A program made the translations under genes and the position numbers. Positions 1-5,357 of a DNA stretch of 5,708 nt are shown here, piece after piece (position 1 is the first letter of the stretch; each line of letters opens with the position of its first letter). Origin of the DNA: Treponema sp. (GTDB taxonomy: Bacteria; Spirochaetota; Spirochaetia; Treponematales; Breznakiellaceae); assembly GCA_031278025.1 (NCBI GenBank), contig JAITLF010000188.1, positions 1 to 5,708 on the forward strand, given 5' to 3'. The notes under the pieces are model-generated. The model did no database searches, was not told the DNA's origin, and saw nothing but the letters and a program-made list of their open reading frames with translations.

Positions 1-394
1 CTTGGACGCAAAGGGCAAAAAGCCGTTTGGCTTTGAGGCGGGGAAGCAGATCGAAGACGTCAATGTATTTCTCTGCATTATCTTCGCTTTCCCAGTCTAC
101 ACCAGGGCCGCAGGATACCCTCTGCCGGAGAAGGGGCACTTTGTGGCCTTCAGACGGTTTTGCCAGTTCCTGTTGGGGCTTTTCGGGTAAATTTGTAAGC
201 ATCTCGCCTTGACCGGATACGAACCAATCAATACTTACCCCCAATTTTTTTATCCGGGTTAAAAAATTCGCCGGTGGGTTGGAAGTCCCCTTTTCATAAT
301 TTATGAGCGAAGCCCGGGGGATACCAATTTTAGACGCAAAATCCGTCTGACTTAGGCTAAGAGACTTTCTAAAGGGGAAGTTCCTGCTGAGTTC
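1..394 (-). pseudogene. 5'-truncated XRE/HTH phage-type repressor (S24-like), also cut by window edge
   Basis: Reading the minus strand from 394 down to base 1 gives 131 uninterrupted codons. Codons 9-36 read RKSLSLSQTDFASK...SLINYEKG, a textbook XRE-family helix-turn-helix (about residues 15-36). This is followed by IDWFVSGQGEM, and then by VPLLRQRVSCGPG and YIDVFDLLPRL, which resemble the linker preceding the S24 peptidase domain of phage repressors. The catalytic part would lie outside the window. There is no ATG, GTG or TTG between the in-frame stop TAA (397-395) and the HTH; the first in-frame start-like codon is a TTG well past it. The usual 8-10 N-terminal residues are therefore missing. 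Upstream DNA is antisense to a methylase remnant, so this is read as a gene whose 5' end was removed by recombination. The HTH assignment is confident. Its status as a pseudogene is inferred, since non-canonical initiation cannot be excluded. Confidence 0.8.
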
Positions 395-606
395 TTATCG
401 GAATAAATCACTGGCGGAATTTACCGAGGGGGAATGGCTGGCATACGATAGAGTTTGCCATGTCTTCCCCCATGACGCATGGTCATAAAACCCAAGTGGG
501 AAAAGTCGAAGTGTTGACGGGCAACTATCCTATAGCGGTAAAGCCGGGGGCCAAGAGCAGGAAGGGACAGGTGAGTGGAGGGGGAAATAGTGGAAAAGGG
601 GGTTGA
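366..606 (+). pseudogene. C-terminal remnant of D12-class DNA adenine methylase, frameshifted
   Basis: From about 369 the plus strand reads LKGKFLLSSYRNKSLAEFTEG. After a one-base shift at the G run 428-432 it continues in the next frame as NGWHTIEFAMSS, then THGHKTQVGKVEVLTGNYPI, ending at TGA 604-606. KGKFLLSSYRN, the NGW stretch and the EVLT-NYPI end are typical of the C-terminal part of Dam-like (D12 class) adenine-N6 methylases; this is from memory of the family. Removing one G would restore GAG GGG AAT GGC TGG (E-G-N-G-W), so a single-base insertion explains the break. In the uncorrected frame translation stops at TAA 486-488. The SAM-binding and DPPY motifs are absent, so the product would be inactive. 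The 5' end is cut at about 370, where it meets the truncated repressor. The tail after NYPI is basic and glycine-rich. Confidence 0.8.
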
Positions 607-679
607 GGCTCGCCTTTAACGGCGTTTTAAGGCGGTTTTAAGCGGTAATAAATTCCTATTTTCAATGCCACGTTACACG

Positions 680-699
680 CGGGGACCGGGGCAGCGCCC
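680..699. repeat. GC-rich 20-bp repeat, isolated copy
   Basis: The sequence CGGGGACCGGGGCAGCGCCC differs by one or two bases from the two adjacent copies at 942-982. It lies on the other side of the inverted repeat 750-887, which suggests a small dispersed repeat family. Confidence 0.55.
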
Positions 700-749
700 C
701 CTCCCCCTGGGCCGCCGCCCATGTTTGGCATAATTCCAGGAAACCGCTC

Positions 750-887
750 TTTTGGGGTGGTGATGCAGAACGTATGATAACGAAGGCAAGGTGGCGGGAA
801 GACGGTAAAATGGAACCAGGCAACCAGCCATCACCATCAGTTATGGCCGTGTGTGCCTTATCATCCTTTCTGCATCACCCCCCAACG
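750..887. repeat. Imperfect inverted repeat of about 32 bp per arm (MITE-like or long hairpin)
   Basis: The left arm is about 750-782 and the right arm about 856-887. The right arm, reverse-complemented, shares with the left TTGGGG, a perfect 12-mer GGTGATGCAGAA (759-770 against 868-879) and ATGATAA, with one gap and a few mismatches. The spacer is about 73 bases and codes for nothing recognisable. The size, terminal inverted repeats and lack of coding fit a miniature inverted-repeat element, but no convincing target-site duplication is visible. A structured RNA is an alternative. Confidence 0.6.
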
Positions 888-899
888 TTTTTAGTCCCT

Positions 900-982
900 G
901 CGGCTGTAGCCGTGAAGCCGCGGGCTGTAGCCGTGAAGCTGCGGGGACCGGGCGGCGCCCTGCGGGGACCGGGGCGGCGCCG
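900..982. repeat. Cluster of four ~20-bp repeats, two families
   Basis: Units at 901-920 and 921-941 share GGCTGTAGCCGTGAAGC. Units at 942-962 and 963-982 share CGGGGACCGGG followed by CGGCGCC. All are 20-21 bp and adjoin without spacers. The first unit can fold (GCGGCT 900-905 with AGCCGC 916-921), and the last two contain the palindrome GGCGCC. The cluster ends 17 bases before the ddl stop codon, so it forms the ddl 3' untranslated region on the minus strand. Confidence 0.65.
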
Positions 983-999
983 CGCGGGGTGCGGACTGA

Positions 1000-2133
1000 C
1001 TATAGGCTCGTTTTAAGCGTCTTTTCCTGGGTGTACCGGTTAATGGCAAGGGTTATCAGGGAATCAATCAAACCGGCGTATGAAATCCCGCTGGCGCCCC
1101 ACAATTTGGGGTACATGCTGATCCGCGTAAACCCAGGCATCGTGTTGATCTCGTTGATTAGAATGGTCCCCGGCCCGTCTTCACGCAGGAAAAAATCCAC
1201 CCTGGCCAGGCCCTCGCATTCAAGAACCTTAAAGGTCGTAACCGCCAGGTCCTGAATCTCCCGGACCGTCTCCGGCGGCAGCCGGGCGGGTATCTGGAGG
1301 ACCGCCCCGTTTTCATCAAGGTACTTCGCTTCGTATGAGTAAAACTCGTGGGAGGCAATCACCTCGCCGGGGAGCGACGCACGGGGGTTTTCGTTCCCCA
1401 AAACGGCGCATTCTATCTCCCGGCCTTTGATGAATTCCTCCAGGATGATCTTCCGGTCATAGATAAAGGCGTTCCGCACCGCGGCCTGGTATTCGCCTTC
1501 GCCGCGGACCTTGCTCACGCCCACGGAAGACCCCATGTTGGCGGGTTTGATAAAGAAGGGAAGCCCTAGCTTCGCGGTAACCTGGGCAAAATCCGGAAGC
1601 GCCTCGTGGGACCGGAGGGGGATATAGGCGCCCAGGGGAAGGCCCGCGTCTCGCAGGAGCCGCTTCATCACGTCCTTGTCCATGCCCGCGGCGGAACCCA
1701 GCACGCCCGCGCCCACAAAGGGAATATCCGCCAGTTTCAAAAGGCCCTGCACCGTGCCGTCTTCCCCAAACGGCCCGTGGAGGAGGGGGAAGATCACGTC
1801 GAGCTTGCACCTATCCCCCTGCTTCCGGAGCAGGGCCTGCCCCGGGGGCTGTCCCTGCTTCGGGAGCAGGGAGAGCGCGCCGTTGCATTCGGGGACCAGG
1901 GCCACCGGTTCGCCCGCCTGGTCCAGCCTAATGTTCCGGGGATCCCCTGAATCCAGGAGGAATCGCGACTCCCTATTCAGAAGCCACCGTCCGGTTTTGT
2001 CTATCCCGATAAGGATGGGGGTGTACTTCTCCCGGTTTATGGCATCGTACACGTTTTTGGCCGATTGCAGGGACACCTCGTGTTCCGCCGATTTCCCCCC
2101 GAATAAAAGACCTACCGTAATTTTTTTCGCCAT
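1000..2133 (-). CDS. ddl: D-alanine--D-alanine ligase
   Basis: This is an ATP-grasp enzyme that joins two D-alanines for the peptidoglycan pentapeptide, in the cytoplasm. With residues numbered from an upstream ATG at 2142 (380 aa), motifs are LFGGKSAEHEVSL (13-25, N-terminal substrate-binding signature), LLHGPFGEDG (120-129), GSSVGVSK (204-211), FYSYEAKY (267-274), GLARVDFFLR with Arg314/Asp316, and INEINTMPGFT (329-339) with the Glu331/Asn333 metal ligands. The FYxYEAKY loop is that of D-Ala-D-Ala enzymes rather than of VanA-type D-Ala-D-Lac ligases. I prefer the start at 2133 (MAKKITVGLLFGG, 377 aa): the AAGGAG at 2149-2144 lies 10 bases upstream of it but only 1 base from the ATG at 2142. 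Length fits the longer Ddl forms. Residues about 92-111 hold an unusual repeated LLxKQG segment encoded by a 36-nt DNA repeat. The gene follows the Rsm22-like gene on the same strand after a repeat-rich spacer. Family assignment is very secure. Confidence 0.97.
   Translation of the reverse strand: MAKKITVGLLFGGKSAEHEVSLQSAKNVYDAINREKYTPILIGIDKTGRWLLNRESRFLLDSGDPRNIRLDQAGEPVALVPECNGALSLLPKQGQPPGQALLRKQGDRCKLDVIFPLLHGPFGEDGTVQGLLKLADIPFVGAGVLGSAAGMDKDVMKRLLRDAGLPLGAYIPLRSHEALPDFAQVTAKLGLPFFIKPANMGSSVGVSKVRGEGEYQAAVRNAFIYDRKIILEEFIKGREIECAVLGNENPRASLPGEVIASHEFYSYEAKYLDENGAVLQIPARLPPETVREIQDLAVTTFKVLECEGLARVDFFLREDGPGTILINEINTMPGFTRISMYPKLWGASGISYAGLIDSLITLAINRYTQEKTLKTSL
1817..1871. repeat. In-frame 36-nt direct repeat of a palindrome within ddl
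   Basis: CCCTGCTTCCGGAGCAGGG (1817-1835) recurs as CCCTGCTTCGGGAGCAGGG (1853-1871). Each is an inverted repeat with 7-bp arms CCCTGCT/AGCAGGG. They are 36 bases apart, so the insertion keeps the ddl frame and encodes LLPKQG and LLRKQG. It falls between the N-terminal domain and the conserved LLHGPFGEDG segment, where a variable surface loop is tolerated. Confidence 0.75.
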
Positions 2134-2142
2134 GCCTTCCAT

Positions 2143-2217
2143 GCTCCTTCATCGCTCCTTCATCTTCTTCTATACTTCCGCCATCGCTTCTTCATCTTCC
2201 TCTATGCTTCCCCTATG
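2143..2217. repeat. Degenerate pyrimidine-rich tandem repeat in ddl leader
   Basis: GCTCCTTCATC occurs at 2143-2153 and 2154-2164. From 2154 a unit of about 32 bp repeats imperfectly at 2186 (GCTTCTTCATC, then a TTCC/TCTAT/CTTCC pattern). Read on the minus strand the 11-mer is GATGAAGGAGC, so each exact copy carries a Shine-Dalgarno core and an ATG. The array fills most of the spacer between the Rsm22-like gene and ddl. Confidence 0.7.
2144..2149 (-). promoter_or_regulatory. Ribosome-binding site of ddl
   Basis: AAGGAG on the minus strand lies 10 bases before ATG 2133 and 1 base before ATG 2142, which favours 2133 as the start. A second identical AAGGAG lies 11 bases further upstream (2160-2155) because the surrounding 11-mer is duplicated. 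Confidence 0.65.
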
Positions 2218-2257
2218 CATTACTGCACATTACCGCGCATTACCGCGCATTACCGCA
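2218..2257. repeat. Four tandem 10-bp units overlapping a stop codon
   Basis: The units are CATTACTGCA, CATTACCGCG, CATTACCGCG and CATTACCGCA, directly joined. The last unit contains the stop codon (TAA, 2252-2250) of the upstream Rsm22-like gene and its final Arg codon. The repeat ends exactly where the pyrimidine-rich repeat begins. Confidence 0.8.
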
Positions 2258-3515
2258 GTTCTATCACCACGGCCCCGGTTTTGGGATCCCGCCGCTCTTT
2301 GTCCGGCCCGGGTACGGGCAGCCGCAGCAGGGTTCCCGGATTCATCCCGTACATTGTCTGTTGATCCCCGGCTGCCAGGACCGCTCCCCGTTCCGAACAG
2401 CCGTACCGTCCGTACCTGCCGGGCTTTCCGCCCGCCGGCAACGGGAAGGGGTCCGACAGTATCCGTATAGCCGTCTCCGCCCCGGAGCGCGCCGGCGGTT
2501 CGTCCGCCATATCCGGCTGCCCCGCCCCGCCTGAAAGAAGGAAACTCAGCGCCGCCCGTTCCTTGGGGAGCCGCGCGGCGGCGGAAAGCGCCAGGAGCGC
2601 CGGGGGAGCCTCCGCGGTATCAAAGGCGAGGTGGCACCATTTCCGCTTTTCCCCGGCGGTCTGCCGTTCCCCCGCGCCCGCCTTTCCGCCGGGGAAGGGA
2701 CAGGGGCCCGTGTGGGTACAGGGCGCCTGGGGCGGGCGGCCCTGTTCCATGAGGGCCGCCCGGAGACACGCGATGAACTGTCCGGAGCGGGGAACGCCGG
2801 GTTCGACAACCAGGATGGCGCCGCCGGGAGAAGAAAGCGCCGCCAGATGGCGGGCCGCCTGGCGGGCCGTCCGTACCAGGGCGCGGCTGTCCGCGTGAGG
2901 TATGCTTCCAAAGACTTCGTTGTAGACATTGACGGCGGTTACCAGGGCGGCGGGCGGGCCTTTTACCGGGGCGTTCAGGGGTGCGTGAATGGTCCGGATT
3001 TTCCAGGGAGATGCAGGCCCGGCAAGGGCGGCGAAAAGCCGCTTCCCCGCGTGAAGGGCCCCGTCGGTCCGGTCAAGGCAGCGGAACTGCAGCCCCAGGG
3101 ACCGGTACTCAGGCCGGGCTATCCACAGGGCCAGGGGCAGGGTAAGGGGCCCCGAACCCAGGTCCGTAAGGGCGTCTCCGTCGGTCAGCGCGAGGGGTAA
3201 CGCCGGAAGAAGGCGGGCCAGGCGGTAGAGGTTCCAGGGGAGGAAGTACCGGAGATAGGCGGAAAGCAGGGCCGGCCTGCCCAGATACCCTTCAGGAAGG
3301 CCTCCCCGGCTGGAGGTGAGGAGCAGGGAGAGTTCCGCCACATCACGGCCCAGGCTTGAGCGGAACCGCCCGGGCAGGGGGAAGACCCTATCGACAAGCC
3401 GGGGAAAGGCGTCAAGAAGGCGGCGGCTTTCCGCAGGAAGCCGTGCCGAAACCAGTGAGGAAACCGCGGGGCGTTTTTTTTTCGGGGAAAGCGGAACCGG
3501 TGAAGGCTCTTCCAT
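2250..3515 (-). CDS. Rsm22/METTL17-family methyltransferase-like protein with putative Fe-S cysteines
   Basis: The product is 421 aa. It has a class I SAM-binding fold signature TDLGSGPLTLPLALW (117-131, motif I), ILVVEPGVPRSGQF (234-247) matching the VEPG motif of the Rsm22 family, then CTHTGPCPFPGG (266-277), KWCHLAFD (292-299) and a late Cys373 in RYGCSERG. Cys266, Cys272, Cys294 and Cys373 match the four-cysteine pattern that in mitochondrial METTL17 holds a 4Fe-4S cluster. Family members associate with the small ribosomal subunit during assembly; the bacterial role is not well established and methyl transfer is uncertain. The N-terminus is proline- and lysine-rich and probably flexible. 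About residues 273-291 and 330-370 are low-complexity and Gly/Ala/Pro-rich. The ATG lies 4 bases after the der stop codon, and a GGGAG lies inside the der 3' end, indicating translational coupling. Pairing with a ribosome-assembly GTPase supports a ribosome role (inference). Confidence 0.85.
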   Translation of the reverse strand: MEEPSPVPLSPKKKRPAVSSLVSARLPAESRRLLDAFPRLVDRVFPLPGRFRSSLGRDVAELSLLLTSSRGGLPEGYLGRPALLSAYLRYFLPWNLYRLARLLPALPLALTDGDALTDLGSGPLTLPLALWIARPEYRSLGLQFRCLDRTDGALHAGKRLFAALAGPASPWKIRTIHAPLNAPVKGPPAALVTAVNVYNEVFGSIPHADSRALVRTARQAARHLAALSSPGGAILVVEPGVPRSGQFIACLRAALMEQGRPPQAPCTHTGPCPFPGGKAGAGERQTAGEKRKWCHLAFDTAEAPPALLALSAAARLPKERAALSFLLSGGAGQPDMADEPPARSGAETAIRILSDPFPLPAGGKPGRYGRYGCSERGAVLAAGDQQTMYGMNPGTLLRLPVPGPDKERRDPKTGAVVIELR

Positions 3516-3519
3516 TGAA

Positions 3520-4995
3520 CTAGCTTCGCTCCCGCGACCGCGTCTGCGTCTGCGTCCGTTTGCCCGGCCCGGAGGAACCGCGTATTTCGATGTCCACGGG
3601 GATCAGGGAAAACCCCAGGTCCCGGCGTATGCGGTTACGGAGATAGGCGATGTACGGTTCGGTTACCGCCTGGGGCCGGGATACAAAGATGACGAATTTC
3701 ACCGGATTCTCCGAAACCTGGACGGCGTATCTCACCTTGAAATGGGTCTGCGTCCCGACCGGAGGCGGGGATTCCTCAAGCCACTTCTCCAGGGCCTGAT
3801 TCAGGGGGCCGGTATCTACACGGCGGATAAGCTGGGAATAGACCCGCAGGGCCAGCTTCAAAAGTTCCTCCACGCCGCTTCCGCCGGCGGCGCTTATCGG
3901 AACGATGGGGGCAAATTCCATCTGCCCAAAGAAGAAACGGATACGGTCCCGAACCGCCTGGAAGGTGTTCTTTACCGTGGGCATGGCATCCCACTTATTG
4001 AGGGTTAAGATGATCCCCCGGCCCCGGTCGTGGGCCAGGGCTGCGATCTTCTTGTCCTGGGCGGTAAGCCCCTCCTGGGCATCAATCAGGAGGAACACGA
4101 TGTCCGCCTCGTCAATGGACTTGATGGCCCGGTTTACCGAGTAGTATTCGATGTTTTCGGTTACCTTGGACTTCCGCCTGATCCCGGCGGTGTCGAGAAT
4201 ACGGAACTGCCGGTTCCGGTACGTAAAGGTCCCTTCCACCACATCCCGTGTGGTCCCCGGCGCAGGGCTGACGATAGACCCCTCAGACGCGGTAAGCCGG
4301 TTGGACAAGGTAGACTTCCCGGTATTGGGCTTCCCCAACAGGGCGATACGGATGGGACGGGTCGCGGCATCGTCGATTTCGACCTGGGAAAAATCAAGAC
4401 GCTCCGCAATCGCCGCTTCCAGCTCCCCGATGTTGTCCCCATGTTCGGCGGAGATCAGGTATACCCGGTCAAAACCATAGGAAAGGATGTTCCAGGATTC
4501 GTTTCCCCGGCGGCCTCCCTCGGTCTTGTTCACCGCCGCCACAAGGCGGTCCTGGAAGGGCCGCAAGAAATCGATAAACGCCTCGTCCTCGCCGGTAAGC
4601 TCCCCGGCTTCAAGGATAAGGACGATGAGGTCTGCCCGCCTGATGGTTTCCACCGTCCGGCCCACCACCAGATCGTCCAGGGTATCTCCTGACGGGTCAT
4701 TCGCGGGTGGAGCCTCCCGGTCCAGCTTGAACCCGCCGGTGTCGATGAGCCGCACCGGCTTCCCCGCGATGAAGGCGTCGGCGCTTACCGGGTCACGGGT
4801 TACGCCGGGGGTTGGGTCGGTGATGGCTTTCTTCAGGCGAAGGAGACGGTTAAACAGGGTGGACTTACCCACATTAGGGCGGCCCGCCAGGACCACTACC
4901 GGGAGGTTCCGGTATTTCAACGCTGCATTAAAGCATACCGGGGACGGGGGGGAAGGTGAAATCATAGGCAAAGATAGCTTGAAAGGGTCCGGCAT
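3520..4995 (-). CDS. der: Ribosome-assembly GTPase Der (EngA), two tandem G domains
   Basis: This cytoplasmic GTPase is needed for 50S subunit maturation. The reading is 491 aa. G domain 1 has GRPNVGKST (38-46), PGVTRD (63-68), DTGG (85-88), NKTE (156-159) and SAEHGDN (182-188). G domain 2 has GKPNTGKST (221-229), PGTTRD (246-251), DTAG (268-271), NKWD (333-336) and SAAGGSG (368-374). A KH-like domain spans about 395-472, with PPPVGTQTHFKVRYAVQ and FVIFVSRP inside it. The tail GKRTQTQTRSRERS is basic and low-complexity. The first G4 motif has Glu where Asp is standard, a conservative change that may be a lineage trait. The start is uncertain: ATG 4995 adds about 25 residues before the usual N-terminus and has no Shine-Dalgarno. 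ATG 4965 is similar, and TTG 4920 (LKYRNLPVVVLAGRP) matches the family's usual beginning but also lacks an obvious site. It is the first gene of a minus-strand operon with the Rsm22-like gene. Confidence 0.97.
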   Translation of the reverse strand: MPDPFKLSLPMISPSPPSPVCFNAALKYRNLPVVVLAGRPNVGKSTLFNRLLRLKKAITDPTPGVTRDPVSADAFIAGKPVRLIDTGGFKLDREAPPANDPSGDTLDDLVVGRTVETIRRADLIVLILEAGELTGEDEAFIDFLRPFQDRLVAAVNKTEGGRRGNESWNILSYGFDRVYLISAEHGDNIGELEAAIAERLDFSQVEIDDAATRPIRIALLGKPNTGKSTLSNRLTASEGSIVSPAPGTTRDVVEGTFTYRNRQFRILDTAGIRRKSKVTENIEYYSVNRAIKSIDEADIVFLLIDAQEGLTAQDKKIAALAHDRGRGIILTLNKWDAMPTVKNTFQAVRDRIRFFFGQMEFAPIVPISAAGGSGVEELLKLALRVYSQLIRRVDTGPLNQALEKWLEESPPPVGTQTHFKVRYAVQVSENPVKFVIFVSRPQAVTEPYIAYLRNRIRRDLGFSLIPVDIEIRGSSGPGKRTQTQTRSRERS

Positions 4996-5051
4996 GTCAA
5001 AGGCGGCGGGGTAATTTCACAGGGCGAGCGCATTAAAAAAGAATTCCCCCG

Positions 5052-5084
5052 CCGGGGCTCCGGTGTTGCCGGACCCCGGTTTTT
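5052..5084 (+). terminator. Strong intrinsic terminator reading rightward
   Basis: The stem CCGGGGCTCCGG (5052-5063) pairs with CCGGACCCCGG (5069-5079) with one bulged base, the loop is TGTTG, and five T residues follow at 5080-5084. On the opposite strand the same hairpin is followed, after CGGGGGAATTC, by TTTTTT (5040-5035), so weak bidirectional action is possible. No plus-strand gene precedes it. It may stop antisense transcripts from the der region, or insulate der from transcription arriving from the right. Confidence 0.7.
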
Positions 5085-5091
5085 CGATCAG

Positions 5092-5343
5092 AAACCTGGG
5101 TTTGTGCAGCGCAAAAACACTTTTGTGCAGCGCAAAAACACTTTTGCGCTACGCAAAAACACTTTTGCGCTACGCAAAAACATTTTTCCGCTGCGCAAAA
5201 ACACTTTTGTGCAGCGCAAAAACACTTTTGCGGCCCAAAACCCCGGGTTTGCACGCCGCAAAAACACTTTTGTGCAGCGCAAAAACATTTTTGCGGCCCA
5301 AAAACCCGGGTTTGCACGCCGTAAACCCGGGTTTACACGCCGC
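5092..5343. repeat. Twelve-unit 21-bp tandem array with symmetric cores
   Basis: There are exactly 12 units of 21 bp with no spacers. Each unit is a symmetric core plus a separator of 7-9 bases. Core type A is AAAAACACTTTT (units 2, 3, 4, 6, 7, 9) or AAAAACATTTTT (5, 10). Type B is AAACCTGGGTTT (1) or AAACCCGGGTTT-like (8, 11, 12). Separators are GTGCAGCGC, GCGCTACGC, CCGCTGCGC, GCGGCCC, GCACGCCGC and close variants. Unit order is B A A A A A A B A A B B. The separator edges extend the symmetry, for example CGCAAAAACACTTTTGCG at 5152-5169. The 21-bp period keeps several frames open on both strands, giving Cys/Gln/Lys-rich repeat peptides that I treat as artefacts. It lies about 100 bases upstream of der. 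Confidence 0.93.
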
Positions 5344-5357
5344 AGGCCCCGCCGCCG

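Larger units (their letters stand above)
607..999. other. Non-coding stretch between methylase remnant and ddl 3' end
   Basis: No reading frame here looks protein-like. The longest frames run through GC-rich repeats and give low-complexity peptides. The stretch holds an AT-rich leader with repeated TTTTAAG motifs (about 618-645), a GC-rich repeat copy (680-699), a long inverted repeat (about 750-887), and a cluster of repeats of about 20 bp (901-982). I see no tRNA-like cloverleaf and no T-tract-followed hairpin of intrinsic-terminator type for ddl, although the GC-rich repeats can form hairpins in the ddl 3' UTR. Confidence 0.6.

Noticed and set aside
2..212. Plus-strand short ORFs at the left edge
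   Set aside because: They are antisense to the clear HTH/S24 repressor reading on the minus strand.
608..640. Terminator for the methylase remnant (GCCTT ... AAGGC then TTTT)
   Set aside because: The stem is only five base pairs with an AT-rich loop, and the T run is short, so it is not convincing.
774..1255. Plus-strand frames through the repeat cluster (VAVKPRAVAVKL-type peptide)
   Set aside because: The peptide simply reflects the tandem GC-rich DNA repeats, and the longer frame runs antisense into ddl.
1606..2470. Plus-strand ORFs antisense to ddl and the Rsm22-like gene
   Set aside because: High GC leaves antisense frames open. Their translations are Pro/Arg/Ser-rich, and the minus strand has well-supported genes.
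4996..5040. Promoter for der (TTTTTT ... TGTGAAATTAC on the minus strand)
   Set aside because: The match to -35/-10 boxes is too weak to list as a feature; a promoter is expected in or beyond this stretch but cannot be placed by eye.
5092..5343. CRISPR array
   Set aside because: Units adjoin directly with 7-9-base separators that themselves repeat. There are no unique spacers of about 30 bases and no cas genes nearby.
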